DNA of 64,000 bases from JAVVEH01 sp032251435 (lineage in GTDB: Bacteria; Verrucomicrobiota; Lentisphaeria; Oligosphaerales; MVZH01): the NCBI GenBank assembly GCA_032251435.1, contig JAVVEH010000005.1, forward strand, positions 65,215 through 129,214, given 5' to 3'. Positions within the stretch are counted from its first letter, which is position 1. Each line of letters starts with the position of its first letter. Of the stretch, positions 17,055 through 24,917 are shown piece by piece. The position numbers and the translations under genes are program-made. The notes under the pieces are model-generated. The model was given only the letters and a program-made list of their open reading frames with translations, was not told the DNA's origin and did no database searches.

Positions 17055-17494
17055 CGGAATATCCTTGTGTTGTCACAGAGTAGTTTAACCCTTACACCAG
17101 TTAAAACAACGCTCTGCTCTTTGACTTGACACACATCACAAAAGTCTTAAACGTGACACAGTCGCCATTTCCTTCCCTTGAAAAACACGTGACATCGGAG
17201 GTGAATCCGACAAAAGATCCACCCTGATACTTTCGGGACTGTAAAAACTGAAAAATCATCCGACAAGTCCAAAGGGGACTGTTGCCTTAAATAAATAGGT
17301 GTCTATATTGTGCTTCGTTTGTGTTTTGTTTGTGTTTTGTTTCCGTTTTGGTCATCGAAAACCGGAACCGCGGCCTCGTTTGGTCGATTTTAGTCACAAT
17401 GCCGGCACCGCCATACCGTCGACAGCGGGAAAATCCCGTCACCCTGGGCGGAGTGTCAGGCAAAGCAACTTTCGCAGGTGAAATCTCGAGGTTT
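17055..17494. other. Divergent intergenic region between E1 genes and GH130 operon
   Basis: 440 bp with no convincing gene. It carries the likely E1-operon promoter on the minus strand and the GH130-operon promoter on the plus strand. Three tandem 11-bp units (GTTTGTGTTTT twice, then GTTTCCGTTTT) occupy 17317-17349, putting T-tracts one helical turn apart. A longer in-frame reading upstream of the GH130 start covers this region but has no family similarity and begins inside the T-rich repeat. Confidence 0.5.
17282..17309 (+). promoter_or_regulatory. Candidate promoter of the GH130 operon
   Basis: TTGCCT (17282-17287), 16 bp, TATATT (17304-17309) on the plus strand, the same -10 and spacing as at rpmH. 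The start site would be near 17316, at the beginning of the T-tract repeats, giving a leader of about 180 nt before the GH130 ATG at 17495. Confidence 0.5.
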
Positions 17495-18508
17495 ATGAAA
17501 CAGTTTACGACCCCCGCTTGTATCAAACGCCACCCCGCCAATCCGATTTTAAGCGCCGCGGACATTCCTTACGAAGCCACGTTGACATTCAATGCCGGTG
17601 TCACCAAGTTCAACGGCGAATACGTGATGGTATTCCGGAACGATTACGGCTCGCCCGAATCCGTGTGGCGGGCCTGGTCAACAGGAGAATCCGATGAACG
17701 GCCGGGATTTGAGACAACCATGGGGCTGGCCTTCAGCAGTGACGGGGTGACCTGGCAGGTGCGGCCAGACCCCTGTTTCGCTATGAAAGACCAGAGTTTG
17801 AAAATCAGGCGGGCCTACGATCCCCGTTTGACCGTTATTGACGGGCGCTGCCACATGTGCTTCGCGGTCGACACGTTTTACGGCGTGCGGGGAGGCATCG
17901 CCGTCACTGACGATTTTGAGACCTGGGAGGTGCTGAGCATGACTGTGCCCGACAACCGGAACATGGTCCTGCTTCCAGAAAAAATAAACGGCAAGTATGT
18001 CCGTTTTGAACGCCCCTTCCCGGTGTACGGCCGCGGCGGGGGAGAAGCCTTTGACTTCTGGATGTCCGATTCCCCCGACCTGAAATACTGGGGAAACTCA
18101 AAGCTGGTCCTGGGAGCGGAAAGGGTGCCTTTCTCCAACGCCAAAATCGGACCCGGCGCCCCCCCTGTGAAAACCCCAAAAGGCTGGCTGACAACCTTCC
18201 ACGCCACATACAAAGACAACGCGCTGCTCCTCGACACGTGGGAAAAGGAATGGCACAAGGCCTATCACGCGGGCATCATGTTGCTGGATTTGGCGGACCC
18301 CTCAAAAATCATCGGCATCTGTGACAACCCCATTCTGCCGCCGGAGGAGACGTATGAGCTCAACGGCTTCCGCGGAAGCGTCATTTTCCCTGGCGGCATG
18401 ATTTTAGAAGACAGCGGGGAAGTGAAGATTTACTACGGAGGAGCGGACACCGTTGAGTGCCTGGCGACGGCCGATGTCAACGATCTTATCGCTCTGTGCC
18501 TGGATTAA
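17495..18508 (+). CDS. Glycoside hydrolase family 130 (beta-mannoside phosphorylase-like)
   Basis: A five-bladed beta-propeller enzyme of 337 residues. GH130 members phosphorolyse beta-mannosides, releasing alpha-mannose 1-phosphate, or in some subgroups hydrolyse them. Visible family features are 'IKRHPANPILSAADIPYEATLTFNAGVTKFNGEYVMVFRNDYGSPESV', 'IRRAYDPRLTVIDGRCHMCF', 'GPGAPPVKTPKGWLTTFHA', 'NGFRGSVIFPGGMI' and 'VKIYYGGADTVECLATADV'. No signal peptide, so cytoplasmic. The ATG at 17495 follows GAGGT and begins at the domain. The unknown 641-residue gene starts 5 bp after its stop, so they are one operon. Linkage specificity cannot be read from sequence. Confidence 0.88.
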   Translation: MKQFTTPACIKRHPANPILSAADIPYEATLTFNAGVTKFNGEYVMVFRNDYGSPESVWRAWSTGESDERPGFETTMGLAFSSDGVTWQVRPDPCFAMKDQSLKIRRAYDPRLTVIDGRCHMCFAVDTFYGVRGGIAVTDDFETWEVLSMTVPDNRNMVLLPEKINGKYVRFERPFPVYGRGGGEAFDFWMSDSPDLKYWGNSKLVLGAERVPFSNAKIGPGAPPVKTPKGWLTTFHATYKDNALLLDTWEKEWHKAYHAGIMLLDLADPSKIIGICDNPILPPEETYELNGFRGSVIFPGGMILEDSGEVKIYYGGADTVECLATADVNDLIALCLD

Positions 18509-18513
18509 CGCTT

Positions 18514-20439
18514 ATGGTTGAAATCATTGATATGTCACCGACACCCGGCATCCCCCCCTTGGAGGGGAAAGGTGTCCTGCAGGGTTTCCCGGAGTACCAC
18601 ACAATCGTCCGGGGAAAAGCCACGCACGCCGAGCTGACAATGTTTTTTATCCGCCGCAAAAACGAGGAACTGGCGGCGGCGGGAAAACCGGAGCTTAGCG
18701 AGGAGGAGAAAAGACGGTTGATGTATCACAGCGTCCGCATGTTTGTCGATGACGGCGAAGTGCGGATTGTGGTGGAGGATTTATCCGAGGCGCTGGCGAT
18801 TGACCGGCAGTTGCAGACGGTGTTGCCCGCTGACCGGATCACCTTTCTTGATGAGGCCCGCCAACTGCTGAGAGCCGGCTTGTGCTGGCGGTGCACCGCT
18901 CCGGTGAAGACGTTCGCCGATAAAGTCATGGCCATTAAACACACGAAACGGCCATTGAGCAGCGGCCTGATTGTTTTTCACTCCCCCTTCAAAGGCACCC
19001 GCTATATCACCTGCGATGAGGTGGGCGCGATAAAAAAAACAATCAATGACCGGCGAGTGTTCCTCGAGCGGATTTCAGAACTCTATACCCTTCTGCACAC
19101 CCGGAACCGCAAAGGACTGCCGGAGTTGTACTTCTTTATGGGAAAACCTCGATACAAGCTGTCCTCATTGATGGCCTTGGCCGGCGATTTCGATAGGACC
19201 GTCGCGGACTGGGCCCCAGGTGAGAAAGAAAAAGCCGCGCGCCTGTTTGATGATTTCCACACCGCGTTGTGTGACAGCGTCAAGCCGCTTTATCATGGCG
19301 AAAGCTATGAGATCACCTCGTGGGTCAACCATATGTATGAGTTGCTTTCCACCAGCGTGTCCGGCCCGCCGACGTGGGAAAAGAGCATGTCGTCGGAATT
19401 CTGGCATTCGATTTCCTGGATGCCCGGCGCCCGCGTCGAGGATGAAAAATTAATTTTTGACGGCGATGTTAATGAAATTGTCCACGGATTGATTAAGGCC
19501 TATTGGAAACGCTTCAAGGGCCTGCCGTTGGAGTATATCAACATCGGTGTCTTGAACAAAAGTCTGCGCACAGCCGTCCCGTTTGAGACGGAGATTGACC
19601 GCTGGGTGGGCGTTGTCATTTTGAAATATCAAGGTCAGGATCAGCAAATCTATCTGGTGCGCAAAGAAAAATGGGGCGTGCTCGGGCGGCTGATGCGGGG
19701 CGAGACCGATGACATCAGCCTGGCGCAGGAAAAGGCCAAAGAGTATACTGATTATATCGCGCTGCGGATGATCGGTCTGCGGATGTTGAACATTTCGGTG
19801 CCGGATTTTGAGCGGATCGATTGCTCCTTTCATCTGACGGCCCCCGGCCAACCGGAAATTATGGTCGAGGAATCATTCTGGCAACGCCCCTATATTGAAG
19901 GCGTGGCTTCCGATAAAATTTCCTTGAAGTCCTACGGCACGCCCGGATTCACCAGCCGTCTGGCCACCATGATGGGGTATTTGGCGGGAAAAAATATCGC
20001 CATCGGGCGGGCGGACGGATTGGGAAACGTGCGCTTCGATGACGGCGATGAAATCGTTGTTTTGGACAATACGGAACGGCCTGAAAAGGTGGTTGTGGCT
20101 GACTGTCCGGGATCGTTCTTCGCTTACAAGGAGCCACTGACCGTCCAGATCCCCGAATACCGGGAAGTGCTTGATCGAATGACCGCGAAAAGCCGGGAAG
20201 GGGGTATTCCCGAGGCGGAATTGGCGGAGATTGAAACCAATTTCCTGACCGGTTTCGAGCGGGGATATCGTGAATTAAGAAATCACTACCTGGTCAACAA
20301 AGAAAGACTGGATTCCATGTTCACCCAAAACCGGGAACAGGACGGGCATTTTCACTGCCGGTGGCACGCCATTTTGAAACGTCTTGAAGCCACGACTCCC
20401 GAAGCCCTGGTCGAGGCGTTAGCCAATTACACGCTCTGA
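18514..20439 (+). CDS. Unknown 641-residue protein with kinase-like motif, GH130-linked
   Basis: A large soluble protein that I do not recognise. No signal peptide or membrane helices are seen. The N-terminal third is charged and helical. The C-terminal part contains 'GRADGLGNVRFDDGDEIVVLDN' at residues ~498-519: D501, N505 and D518 follow the HxDxxxxN...D pattern of the phosphotransferase/kinase superfamily, with Arg in place of the first His. 'WVGVVILKYQ' and 'IYLVRKEKW' (residues ~367-390) could supply a nucleotide-binding Lys. This is inference by eye. The start at 18514 is 5 bp after the GH130 stop, so coupled translation is likely; an earlier in-frame ATG at 18457 lies inside GH130. A role in handling the sugar or sugar phosphate made by GH130 is possible. 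The 3' end overlaps the convergent ArsR gene by 13 bp. Confidence 0.7.
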   Translation: MVEIIDMSPTPGIPPLEGKGVLQGFPEYHTIVRGKATHAELTMFFIRRKNEELAAAGKPELSEEEKRRLMYHSVRMFVDDGEVRIVVEDLSEALAIDRQLQTVLPADRITFLDEARQLLRAGLCWRCTAPVKTFADKVMAIKHTKRPLSSGLIVFHSPFKGTRYITCDEVGAIKKTINDRRVFLERISELYTLLHTRNRKGLPELYFFMGKPRYKLSSLMALAGDFDRTVADWAPGEKEKAARLFDDFHTALCDSVKPLYHGESYEITSWVNHMYELLSTSVSGPPTWEKSMSSEFWHSISWMPGARVEDEKLIFDGDVNEIVHGLIKAYWKRFKGLPLEYINIGVLNKSLRTAVPFETEIDRWVGVVILKYQGQDQQIYLVRKEKWGVLGRLMRGETDDISLAQEKAKEYTDYIALRMIGLRMLNISVPDFERIDCSFHLTAPGQPEIMVEESFWQRPYIEGVASDKISLKSYGTPGFTSRLATMMGYLAGKNIAIGRADGLGNVRFDDGDEIVVLDNTERPEKVVVADCPGSFFAYKEPLTVQIPEYREVLDRMTAKSREGGIPEAELAEIETNFLTGFERGYRELRNHYLVNKERLDSMFTQNREQDGHFHCRWHAILKRLEATTPEALVEALANYTL

Positions 20440-21380
20440 TTTTCATCCACCGCCGGATCAACCTGTCCGGCGCAGACAAATGTCCGCCGGACGTGCTTTC
20501 CAGTCCCCTTGCCCGCCACCTCCTCCCAGAACACGACACGCATCCCCGCCTCGCGCAGCCATTGACTGATCGCCACTTGGGAAAATCCCAGCCACACTGA
20601 GCCGAACATGTCCCGCGCCCGCTCATCCTCATGCGCGCAGCTGTCCACCATGATAAAGCGGCCGCCAGGCTTAAGACAGGCGGGAATGCGCTTGAGCAAA
20701 TTAGCTGGCCGGGCCACTTGGTGTAACACAAAATGCATCAACAACGCGTCACAGGCGGGGAGGTCACAGGGCAACTCCATCAAGTTGGTCTGATGAAAGG
20801 TGATGTTTTTCAAATTCGCTTCCCGACACCGCTTTTTCGCCCGGCGCAGCATCGCCGCGGATTGGTCAACCGCGTGCACCGCTTCGGCCATGGCTGACAA
20901 AACCGGCAGGAACGGTCCCGTTCCGGTCCCCAAGTCCCCGATCACCAGCCCCCGGGGAGTCATGTTGGCGATCGCCAGCAAACTGGCGGAGGAACTATGC
21001 AGAAGGCCGATGATTTCATCCCAGTGCTCGGCCTTCTCATCCATTAGCGTCTGACTGTCCAAAGCCCGGGCGGCCACCACGGCCTCCAACTGCTGAAGAT
21101 CAGGATGGTCTTGGGCGGCCACTTCGTGAAGAACAGCCTCGATGCTTGTCAAGGTCTCAGGATGGTCGACTAAAGAATAAAAACTCCGAGGGCCATCCCG
21201 GCGGTCAGTCACCAAACCAACTCCCTTTAAAGCCGACAAATGGCGACTGACACTCGGCTGGGGAACAGATAAAATCCGCCCGATCTCATACACGTTCAAC
21301 TCTTCTCTGGAGAGCAGACGCACAATCCGCAGGCGGGTGTCATCCGCCAGAGCCTTAAATAATTTCGCTGTGTCGTTCAT
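20427..21380 (-). CDS. ArsR-family regulator fused to SAM-dependent methyltransferase
   Basis: A 317-residue two-domain protein. Residues ~1-95 are an ArsR winged helix ('LFKALADDTRLRIVRLLSREELNVYEIGRILSVPQPSVSRHLSALKGVGLVTDRRDG'), which binds DNA. Residues ~130-290 are a class I methyltransferase ('VIGDLGTGTGPFLPVLS', 'VDQSAAMLRRAKKR', 'CDALLMHFVLHQVARPANLLKRIPACLKPGGRFIMVD'). No metal-sensing Cys pair is present near the recognition helix, so metal sensing is not supported. Such ArsR-methyltransferase fusions may couple SAM status to transcription (inference). The ATG overlaps the dehalogenase-like gene stop as ATGA. The methyltransferase targets are unknown. Confidence 0.85.
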   Translation of the reverse strand: MNDTAKLFKALADDTRLRIVRLLSREELNVYEIGRILSVPQPSVSRHLSALKGVGLVTDRRDGPRSFYSLVDHPETLTSIEAVLHEVAAQDHPDLQQLEAVVAARALDSQTLMDEKAEHWDEIIGLLHSSSASLLAIANMTPRGLVIGDLGTGTGPFLPVLSAMAEAVHAVDQSAAMLRRAKKRCREANLKNITFHQTNLMELPCDLPACDALLMHFVLHQVARPANLLKRIPACLKPGGRFIMVDSCAHEDERARDMFGSVWLGFSQVAISQWLREAGMRVVFWEEVAGKGTGKHVRRTFVCAGQVDPAVDENQSV

Positions 21381-22267
21381 CGGAAAAATCCGGCGATTTC
21401 CCGAACGACGTCGTCACCGGCGTCCTCCAGGAGATAATGCCCGCAGGCGGGGAATCTTCTGACCTGAGCGGCGGGGAAAAACGCCAGCCACCGGTCAAGG
21501 AATTCAGGGGTGAAACAAAAGTCGCGCATGCCCCAGCACAGCGACAGCGGTTTCGTTTTCAAGCTTGGCAACCGGTTTTCAATCTCAAGGATGGTTGGCC
21601 ACGTCGGATGCCGGGGGGTCAAGGGAATGTCCTGAACAAAGCGCAGCGTGGCTATACGGGTGGAAAAGGAATCATACGGTGCCAGATAGCCGGCTTTCAC
21701 CTGTTTTTCCAAGCCGCCCGGCCGGGTCGTCGCCATGGTCACGGCCGCGCCGGCGAACGCGTTGAACCCGCGCACGGCCAAGCTGCCGAACAACGGCAGT
21801 TTGCACGCCCGGATCCGCCAGGGACAGTGATTGGATAGAAACGCGGCGGTGTTCATGGCCGCCATGCGGCGGATTTTTTCGGGGTGTCTGACGGCGTAGC
21901 CAAAACCGATCGCCCCGCCCCAGTCATGCGCGATGATATCCATCTCACTCAATTCCAGGCTTTCTAAGAGCGCTTCGGCGTTGGCGATGTGGTTTTGGAG
22001 ACGATAGGGATATTTCCGCGGCTTGTCCGACAACCCGCAGCCCAGGTTATCAATCGCGATCGCCCGGCCGCCGTCAGCGACAACCCGCTTAATCATGTCA
22101 CGGTACATGAAAGACCAGGTGGGGTTGCCGTGGAACATGACCACCGGGCGCCCCTCTCCCTCGTCCACATAATGAATATCACCCCCGTCCACTCGGAAGT
22201 AATGTGATTGGAAAGGATACAGGCTCCGCCAATCCGCGGTATTCTTGACAGCATGCGATAATGACAA
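21377..22267 (-). CDS. Alpha/beta hydrolase, haloalkane dehalogenase-like
   Basis: A hydrolase of 296 residues. It has the oxyanion/halide motif 'FHGNPTWSFMYRD' (N48, W51), the nucleophile elbow 'HDWGGAIGFGYAVRHP' with Asp115 followed by Trp116 as in haloalkane dehalogenases, an acid in 'WGMRDFCFTPEFLDRW', and the catalytic His in 'CGHYLLEDAGD'. Asp rather than Ser as nucleophile favours dehalogenase or epoxide-hydrolase chemistry, but many such proteins have other natural substrates. No signal peptide. It is upstream of, and overlaps, the ArsR-methyltransferase gene, which suggests co-regulation. The ribosome-binding site (GAGGT) is 13 bases upstream, a bit far. Confidence 0.82.
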   Translation of the reverse strand: MSLSHAVKNTADWRSLYPFQSHYFRVDGGDIHYVDEGEGRPVVMFHGNPTWSFMYRDMIKRVVADGGRAIAIDNLGCGLSDKPRKYPYRLQNHIANAEALLESLELSEMDIIAHDWGGAIGFGYAVRHPEKIRRMAAMNTAAFLSNHCPWRIRACKLPLFGSLAVRGFNAFAGAAVTMATTRPGGLEKQVKAGYLAPYDSFSTRIATLRFVQDIPLTPRHPTWPTILEIENRLPSLKTKPLSLCWGMRDFCFTPEFLDRWLAFFPAAQVRRFPACGHYLLEDAGDDVVREIAGFFR

Positions 22268-22612
22268 CAGTGGTGACCTCGTGATAAAATATCATGGGAG
22301 CGGACTCCCGGTATTCAACGCGGCGGCGGGCGGATGCCCCCCGGTGTCCCGTCGCCCGGTGACGAGTCAGCGCACGGTGGAACGCGCGTCTGGGCGCCGG
22401 GCGGGTTTCATCAAAGACGGAATGGATAACCCGCACGGCGTTAATATACCCGCGAAAACACGTAATACGATGCTTTTCATGATCTGCTGGAACTGACGCG
22501 CGCCCGACGGGGATCACCCGCCTGGCGCTGGTCGGCGGGCAGCCTTATATTACCGGGTTGTTTTATTCGCGGCGGTCGATGTGCCCGCCTGACCAAAACA
22601 GAAAGAGAAAAA
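22268..22612. other. Divergent intergenic region dehalogenase / yhhQ
   Basis: 345 bp with no supported gene; short readings here have no family content. It has a GGGAG-CGGA-CTCCC hairpin at 22295-22308 close to the dehalogenase start, a GC-rich inverted repeat (CCCGCC ... GGCGGG, ~22517-22540), and a TATATT box at 22546-22551 on the plus strand upstream of the transporter. I looked for a preQ1 riboswitch before the transporter and saw no matching pseudoknot sequence. Confidence 0.45.
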
Positions 22613-23305
22613 ATGAACACTTCCCTGTGGTTTCTGATGCTGGCGGTCAATTTCACCGCCATCCTTCTGCTCTACCGCTTCGCGGGGAAAACCGGTCTCT
22701 ACGTCTGGATTCCTATTTCCACAATCGTCGCCAATATTCAAGTTCTGAAAACGGTTGAATTATTCGGTGTCACGGCCACACTGGGGAATATTGTTTATGC
22801 GTCGTCCTTTTTAGTGACTGATATTCTATCGGAAAATTACGGAAAAAAAGAAGCCGCCCGGGCGGTGGCCATCGGCTTTTTTTCGCTGATCGCCATGGCG
22901 GCGCTGATGAATCTAGCGCTTTGGTTTGAGCCCGCTGAAAGTGATTTCGCCCAAGACAGCCTGAAAACAATTTTCGGGATCATGCCGCGGATCGCCGCCG
23001 CGTCACTCACCGCCTATGTCCTCAGTCAGACGCACGATGTCTATGCGTTCCACTTCTGGAAGAAGCAAAAGCCAGGAATCCGCTATTTGTGGGTGCGGAA
23101 TAACGCCAGCACCATGGTCAGCCAGCTCATTGACACCACGGTCTTTTGTGTTATCGCGTTCACCGGTGTGTTCCCCTGGCCGGTTTTCTGGCAGATATTT
23201 TGGACCACCTACATGTTGAAATGGCTGGTGGCGGCCGCTGACACACCGTTTGTCTACTGGGCCAAAGTCATGTTCTCGCGAAAGGCCGTCCGGGAAGATA
23301 TTTAA
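22613..23305 (+). CDS. yhhQ: Queuosine precursor transporter (YhhQ/QPTR family)
   Basis: An integral membrane protein of 230 residues with about six hydrophobic helices, family DUF165/QPTR, which imports queuine or preQ0/preQ1 for tRNA queuosine modification. Characteristic are 'NIVYASSFLVTDILSENYGKKEAARAV' in the first third and 'RYLWVRNNASTMVSQLIDTTVFCVIAF' in the middle. Length is normal. The ribosome-binding site is weak (AGAAAGAG). Transcribed alone. A short stem-loop (AGCCA / TGGCT, 23324-23339) followed by ATTTCTT after the stop could be a weak terminator. Confidence 0.9.
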   Translation: MNTSLWFLMLAVNFTAILLLYRFAGKTGLYVWIPISTIVANIQVLKTVELFGVTATLGNIVYASSFLVTDILSENYGKKEAARAVAIGFFSLIAMAALMNLALWFEPAESDFAQDSLKTIFGIMPRIAAASLTAYVLSQTHDVYAFHFWKKQKPGIRYLWVRNNASTMVSQLIDTTVFCVIAFTGVFPWPVFWQIFWTTYMLKWLVAAADTPFVYWAKVMFSRKAVREDI

Positions 23306-23337
23306 ACCCAGGCTTCCAGCTCAAGCCAGCCGGATGG

Positions 23338-23571
23338 CTATTTCTTACGCTTTATTTGACACAGTTTTCCGCACCGGGGGCAGCGGGCGTCCCGACTTCT
23401 CCGCCGGACAATGAACGCCCGGTGGCATTCTTCGCATTGCAACAGCGCCTCTTCCGAAAGCCTCCACGGGTGTCGCCATTCAGTGAACCAATGAAGAAAA
23501 AAGAAAAAAACGCCCGCTGCCATCAGCGCGCATAGATAGGCCAAAAGGACATTCACCACTTCAAAGGTCAT
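23338..23571 (-). CDS. Small membrane protein with C-terminal zinc ribbon
   Basis: A 77-residue protein with one transmembrane helix (residues ~4-26, 'VNVLLAYLCALMAAGVFFFFLHW') and a C-terminal four-cysteine zinc ribbon: 'CEECHRAFIV' and 'CPRCGKLC'. The start ATG at 23569-23571, 7 bp after the TonB-like gene stop and preceded by GGGAG, is preferred to a reading from 23625 that runs back into that gene. It is the last gene of the ExbB-ExbD-TonB-like operon. I know no function; it could be an accessory or assembly factor of this membrane energy-transfer system. Confidence 0.7.
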   Translation of the reverse strand: MTFEVVNVLLAYLCALMAAGVFFFFLHWFTEWRHPWRLSEEALLQCEECHRAFIVRRRSRDARCPRCGKLCQIKRKK

Positions 23572-23578
23572 GTCAGTG

Positions 23579-24349
23579 TCACTCCCGGTTAAATTCCGGG
23601 AGGGTGCGCCATTCAACCCGGACACGCCTCCGCCCCAAAGGCAGATCTTCGCCTAAAAACCGCGGTGCGGACGGATCCAAGGTCTCGGCGATGGACAGAG
23701 CGGGGCCAAGGGCAAGTAAAACCGCTTGGTCCAGCTCTGGACTACCAGACGACTGATAAAGCAACATTCGGAGCGTTCCGCCGTCGTTGATAATATCAAC
23801 TTGCGTCTCCGCCGTCGGGTTCACCTTTGCGGTGTCCATCTCTTTCAACCGGCCGTTAATGGCAGGCGGAGCCTCAATCATGGCGCCGTTACCCCACATC
23901 CATAACATGGTTTTCGGAGCGATCACCCTTCCGTCAGTCTCCTCACGCCGGAGACTGACACCGATCTCGTCCGTGTCCACGGCCGGAGGAGACAGGCGAA
24001 TCGGGGCGAAAGAAGCGGCCGGCATGTCGGGCGGAATCACCGGGACGGCACCTGGGGAAATCACCGGAATGGCGGTGTGAACCGGGGATAACCGATAGTC
24101 CATAGCGCTTGAAAACCCGTGGCGGTAGTCAGGTAAAGCGAACAAAGTCGGCGCATTCAAATCCGCCCAACTGACAATCTCCGGGGCAGCGAAATCCCCG
24201 GTCGAAAAAGCCATGACACACACCGATTCGTTCACCGCTTGCGCCGGTGTGTCCAAGTGATGACGAAACGTCCCCGGGATCATGACCAACCCATAAAACA
24301 ATGTCACAATCATCACAACCGGAAAATAATTGAAAATAGAACGAAACAT
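23579..24349 (-). CDS. TonB-like energy transducer (probable)
   Basis: A 256-residue protein with an N-terminal membrane anchor (residues ~8-27), a long Pro/Ala-rich periplasmic linker and a C-terminal ~80-residue domain with 'GGTLRMLLYQSSGSPELDQAVLLALGPAL', which resembles the TonB C-terminal 'SSGSP.LD.A' signature, and 'RRVRVEWRTLPEF' at the end. In TonB systems this protein carries proton-motive energy from ExbB-ExbD to outer-membrane receptors. The place after exbB and exbD (7 bp after exbD) supports the call. Sequence similarity is limited to the C-terminal piece, so the assignment is partly from context. Confidence 0.65.
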   Translation of the reverse strand: MFRSIFNYFPVVMIVTLFYGLVMIPGTFRHHLDTPAQAVNESVCVMAFSTGDFAAPEIVSWADLNAPTLFALPDYRHGFSSAMDYRLSPVHTAIPVISPGAVPVIPPDMPAASFAPIRLSPPAVDTDEIGVSLRREETDGRVIAPKTMLWMWGNGAMIEAPPAINGRLKEMDTAKVNPTAETQVDIINDGGTLRMLLYQSSGSPELDQAVLLALGPALSIAETLDPSAPRFLGEDLPLGRRRVRVEWRTLPEFNRE

Positions 24350-24356
24350 GACACAC

Positions 24357-24917
24357 TCACGGTAGCACCGGGCCGGGAGGCGGCATCCGGTCTTCGTTTG
24401 ACTCGGTCACGAGAAAGACCCCCAGGCCGAGTGAACGGCCCAAGGACATAACTTGAACAATCCGTTGATAGGGCACGGCGGCGTCCGCTCGAAGCACCAG
24501 TAAGGGGTTTTCCCGCAATCCTGTTTGCTTTTCCTCACGGGTGGCTATCCGCCCCATATCCAAGCGTCGCTCATGCACCGCCTGCCTTAACTTTTGTTCC
24601 AAATCCGGCCAGGTGACTTGGTTGTCATTAAAGAAAAGAAGCGAGCGGGATGTCGCCGCGGACGCGGGACCGTCTCCCCCCCCTGCGGATGGCGATATCC
24701 CTGACGGCGGGAGCCCGCCGGACTGTGTGATTGTCACGACAATTTTGGGCACCCCCCGCATTTCGGCCGCGGCGGCTTTAGGAAGTTGGACTTGAATTCC
24801 CGGCCGGAAAACAAGCGAACTGCCGATCAACATGAAAATAACCAGTAAAAAAAATAAATCAATCAATGGGACTAGATCTAATTTTCCACAATAAATTTTC
24901 AAATTAGTTTTCGTCAT
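24357..24917 (-). CDS. ExbD/TolR-family proton-channel protein
   Basis: A 186-residue protein with a single N-terminal helix (residues ~10-32, 'LDLVPLIDLFFLLVIFMLIGSSLVF'), which includes the conserved membrane Asp of ExbD/TolR ('PLIDLFFLL') that carries protons, and a periplasmic domain with 'GIQVQLPKA' and 'NPLLVLRADAAVPYQRIVQVM'. An unusual Ser/Gly/Pro-rich insertion (residues ~68-90) splits the periplasmic domain. Overlaps exbB by 14 bp. Confidence 0.9.
   Translation of the reverse strand: MTKTNLKIYCGKLDLVPLIDLFFLLVIFMLIGSSLVFRPGIQVQLPKAAAAEMRGVPKIVVTITQSGGLPPSGISPSAGGGDGPASAATSRSLLFFNDNQVTWPDLEQKLRQAVHERRLDMGRIATREEKQTGLRENPLLVLRADAAVPYQRIVQVMSLGRSLGLGVFLVTESNEDRMPPPGPVLP

Noticed and set aside
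17321..17494. 58-codon N-terminal extension of the GH130 protein
   Set aside because: It begins in T-rich tandem repeats directly at the predicted transcript start and has no domain similarity; ATG 17495 has a ribosome-binding site.
22558..22612. preQ1 riboswitch before the queuosine-precursor transporter
   Set aside because: The region lacks the preQ1 aptamer stem and the A-rich pseudoknot tail; only a GC hairpin further upstream is present.
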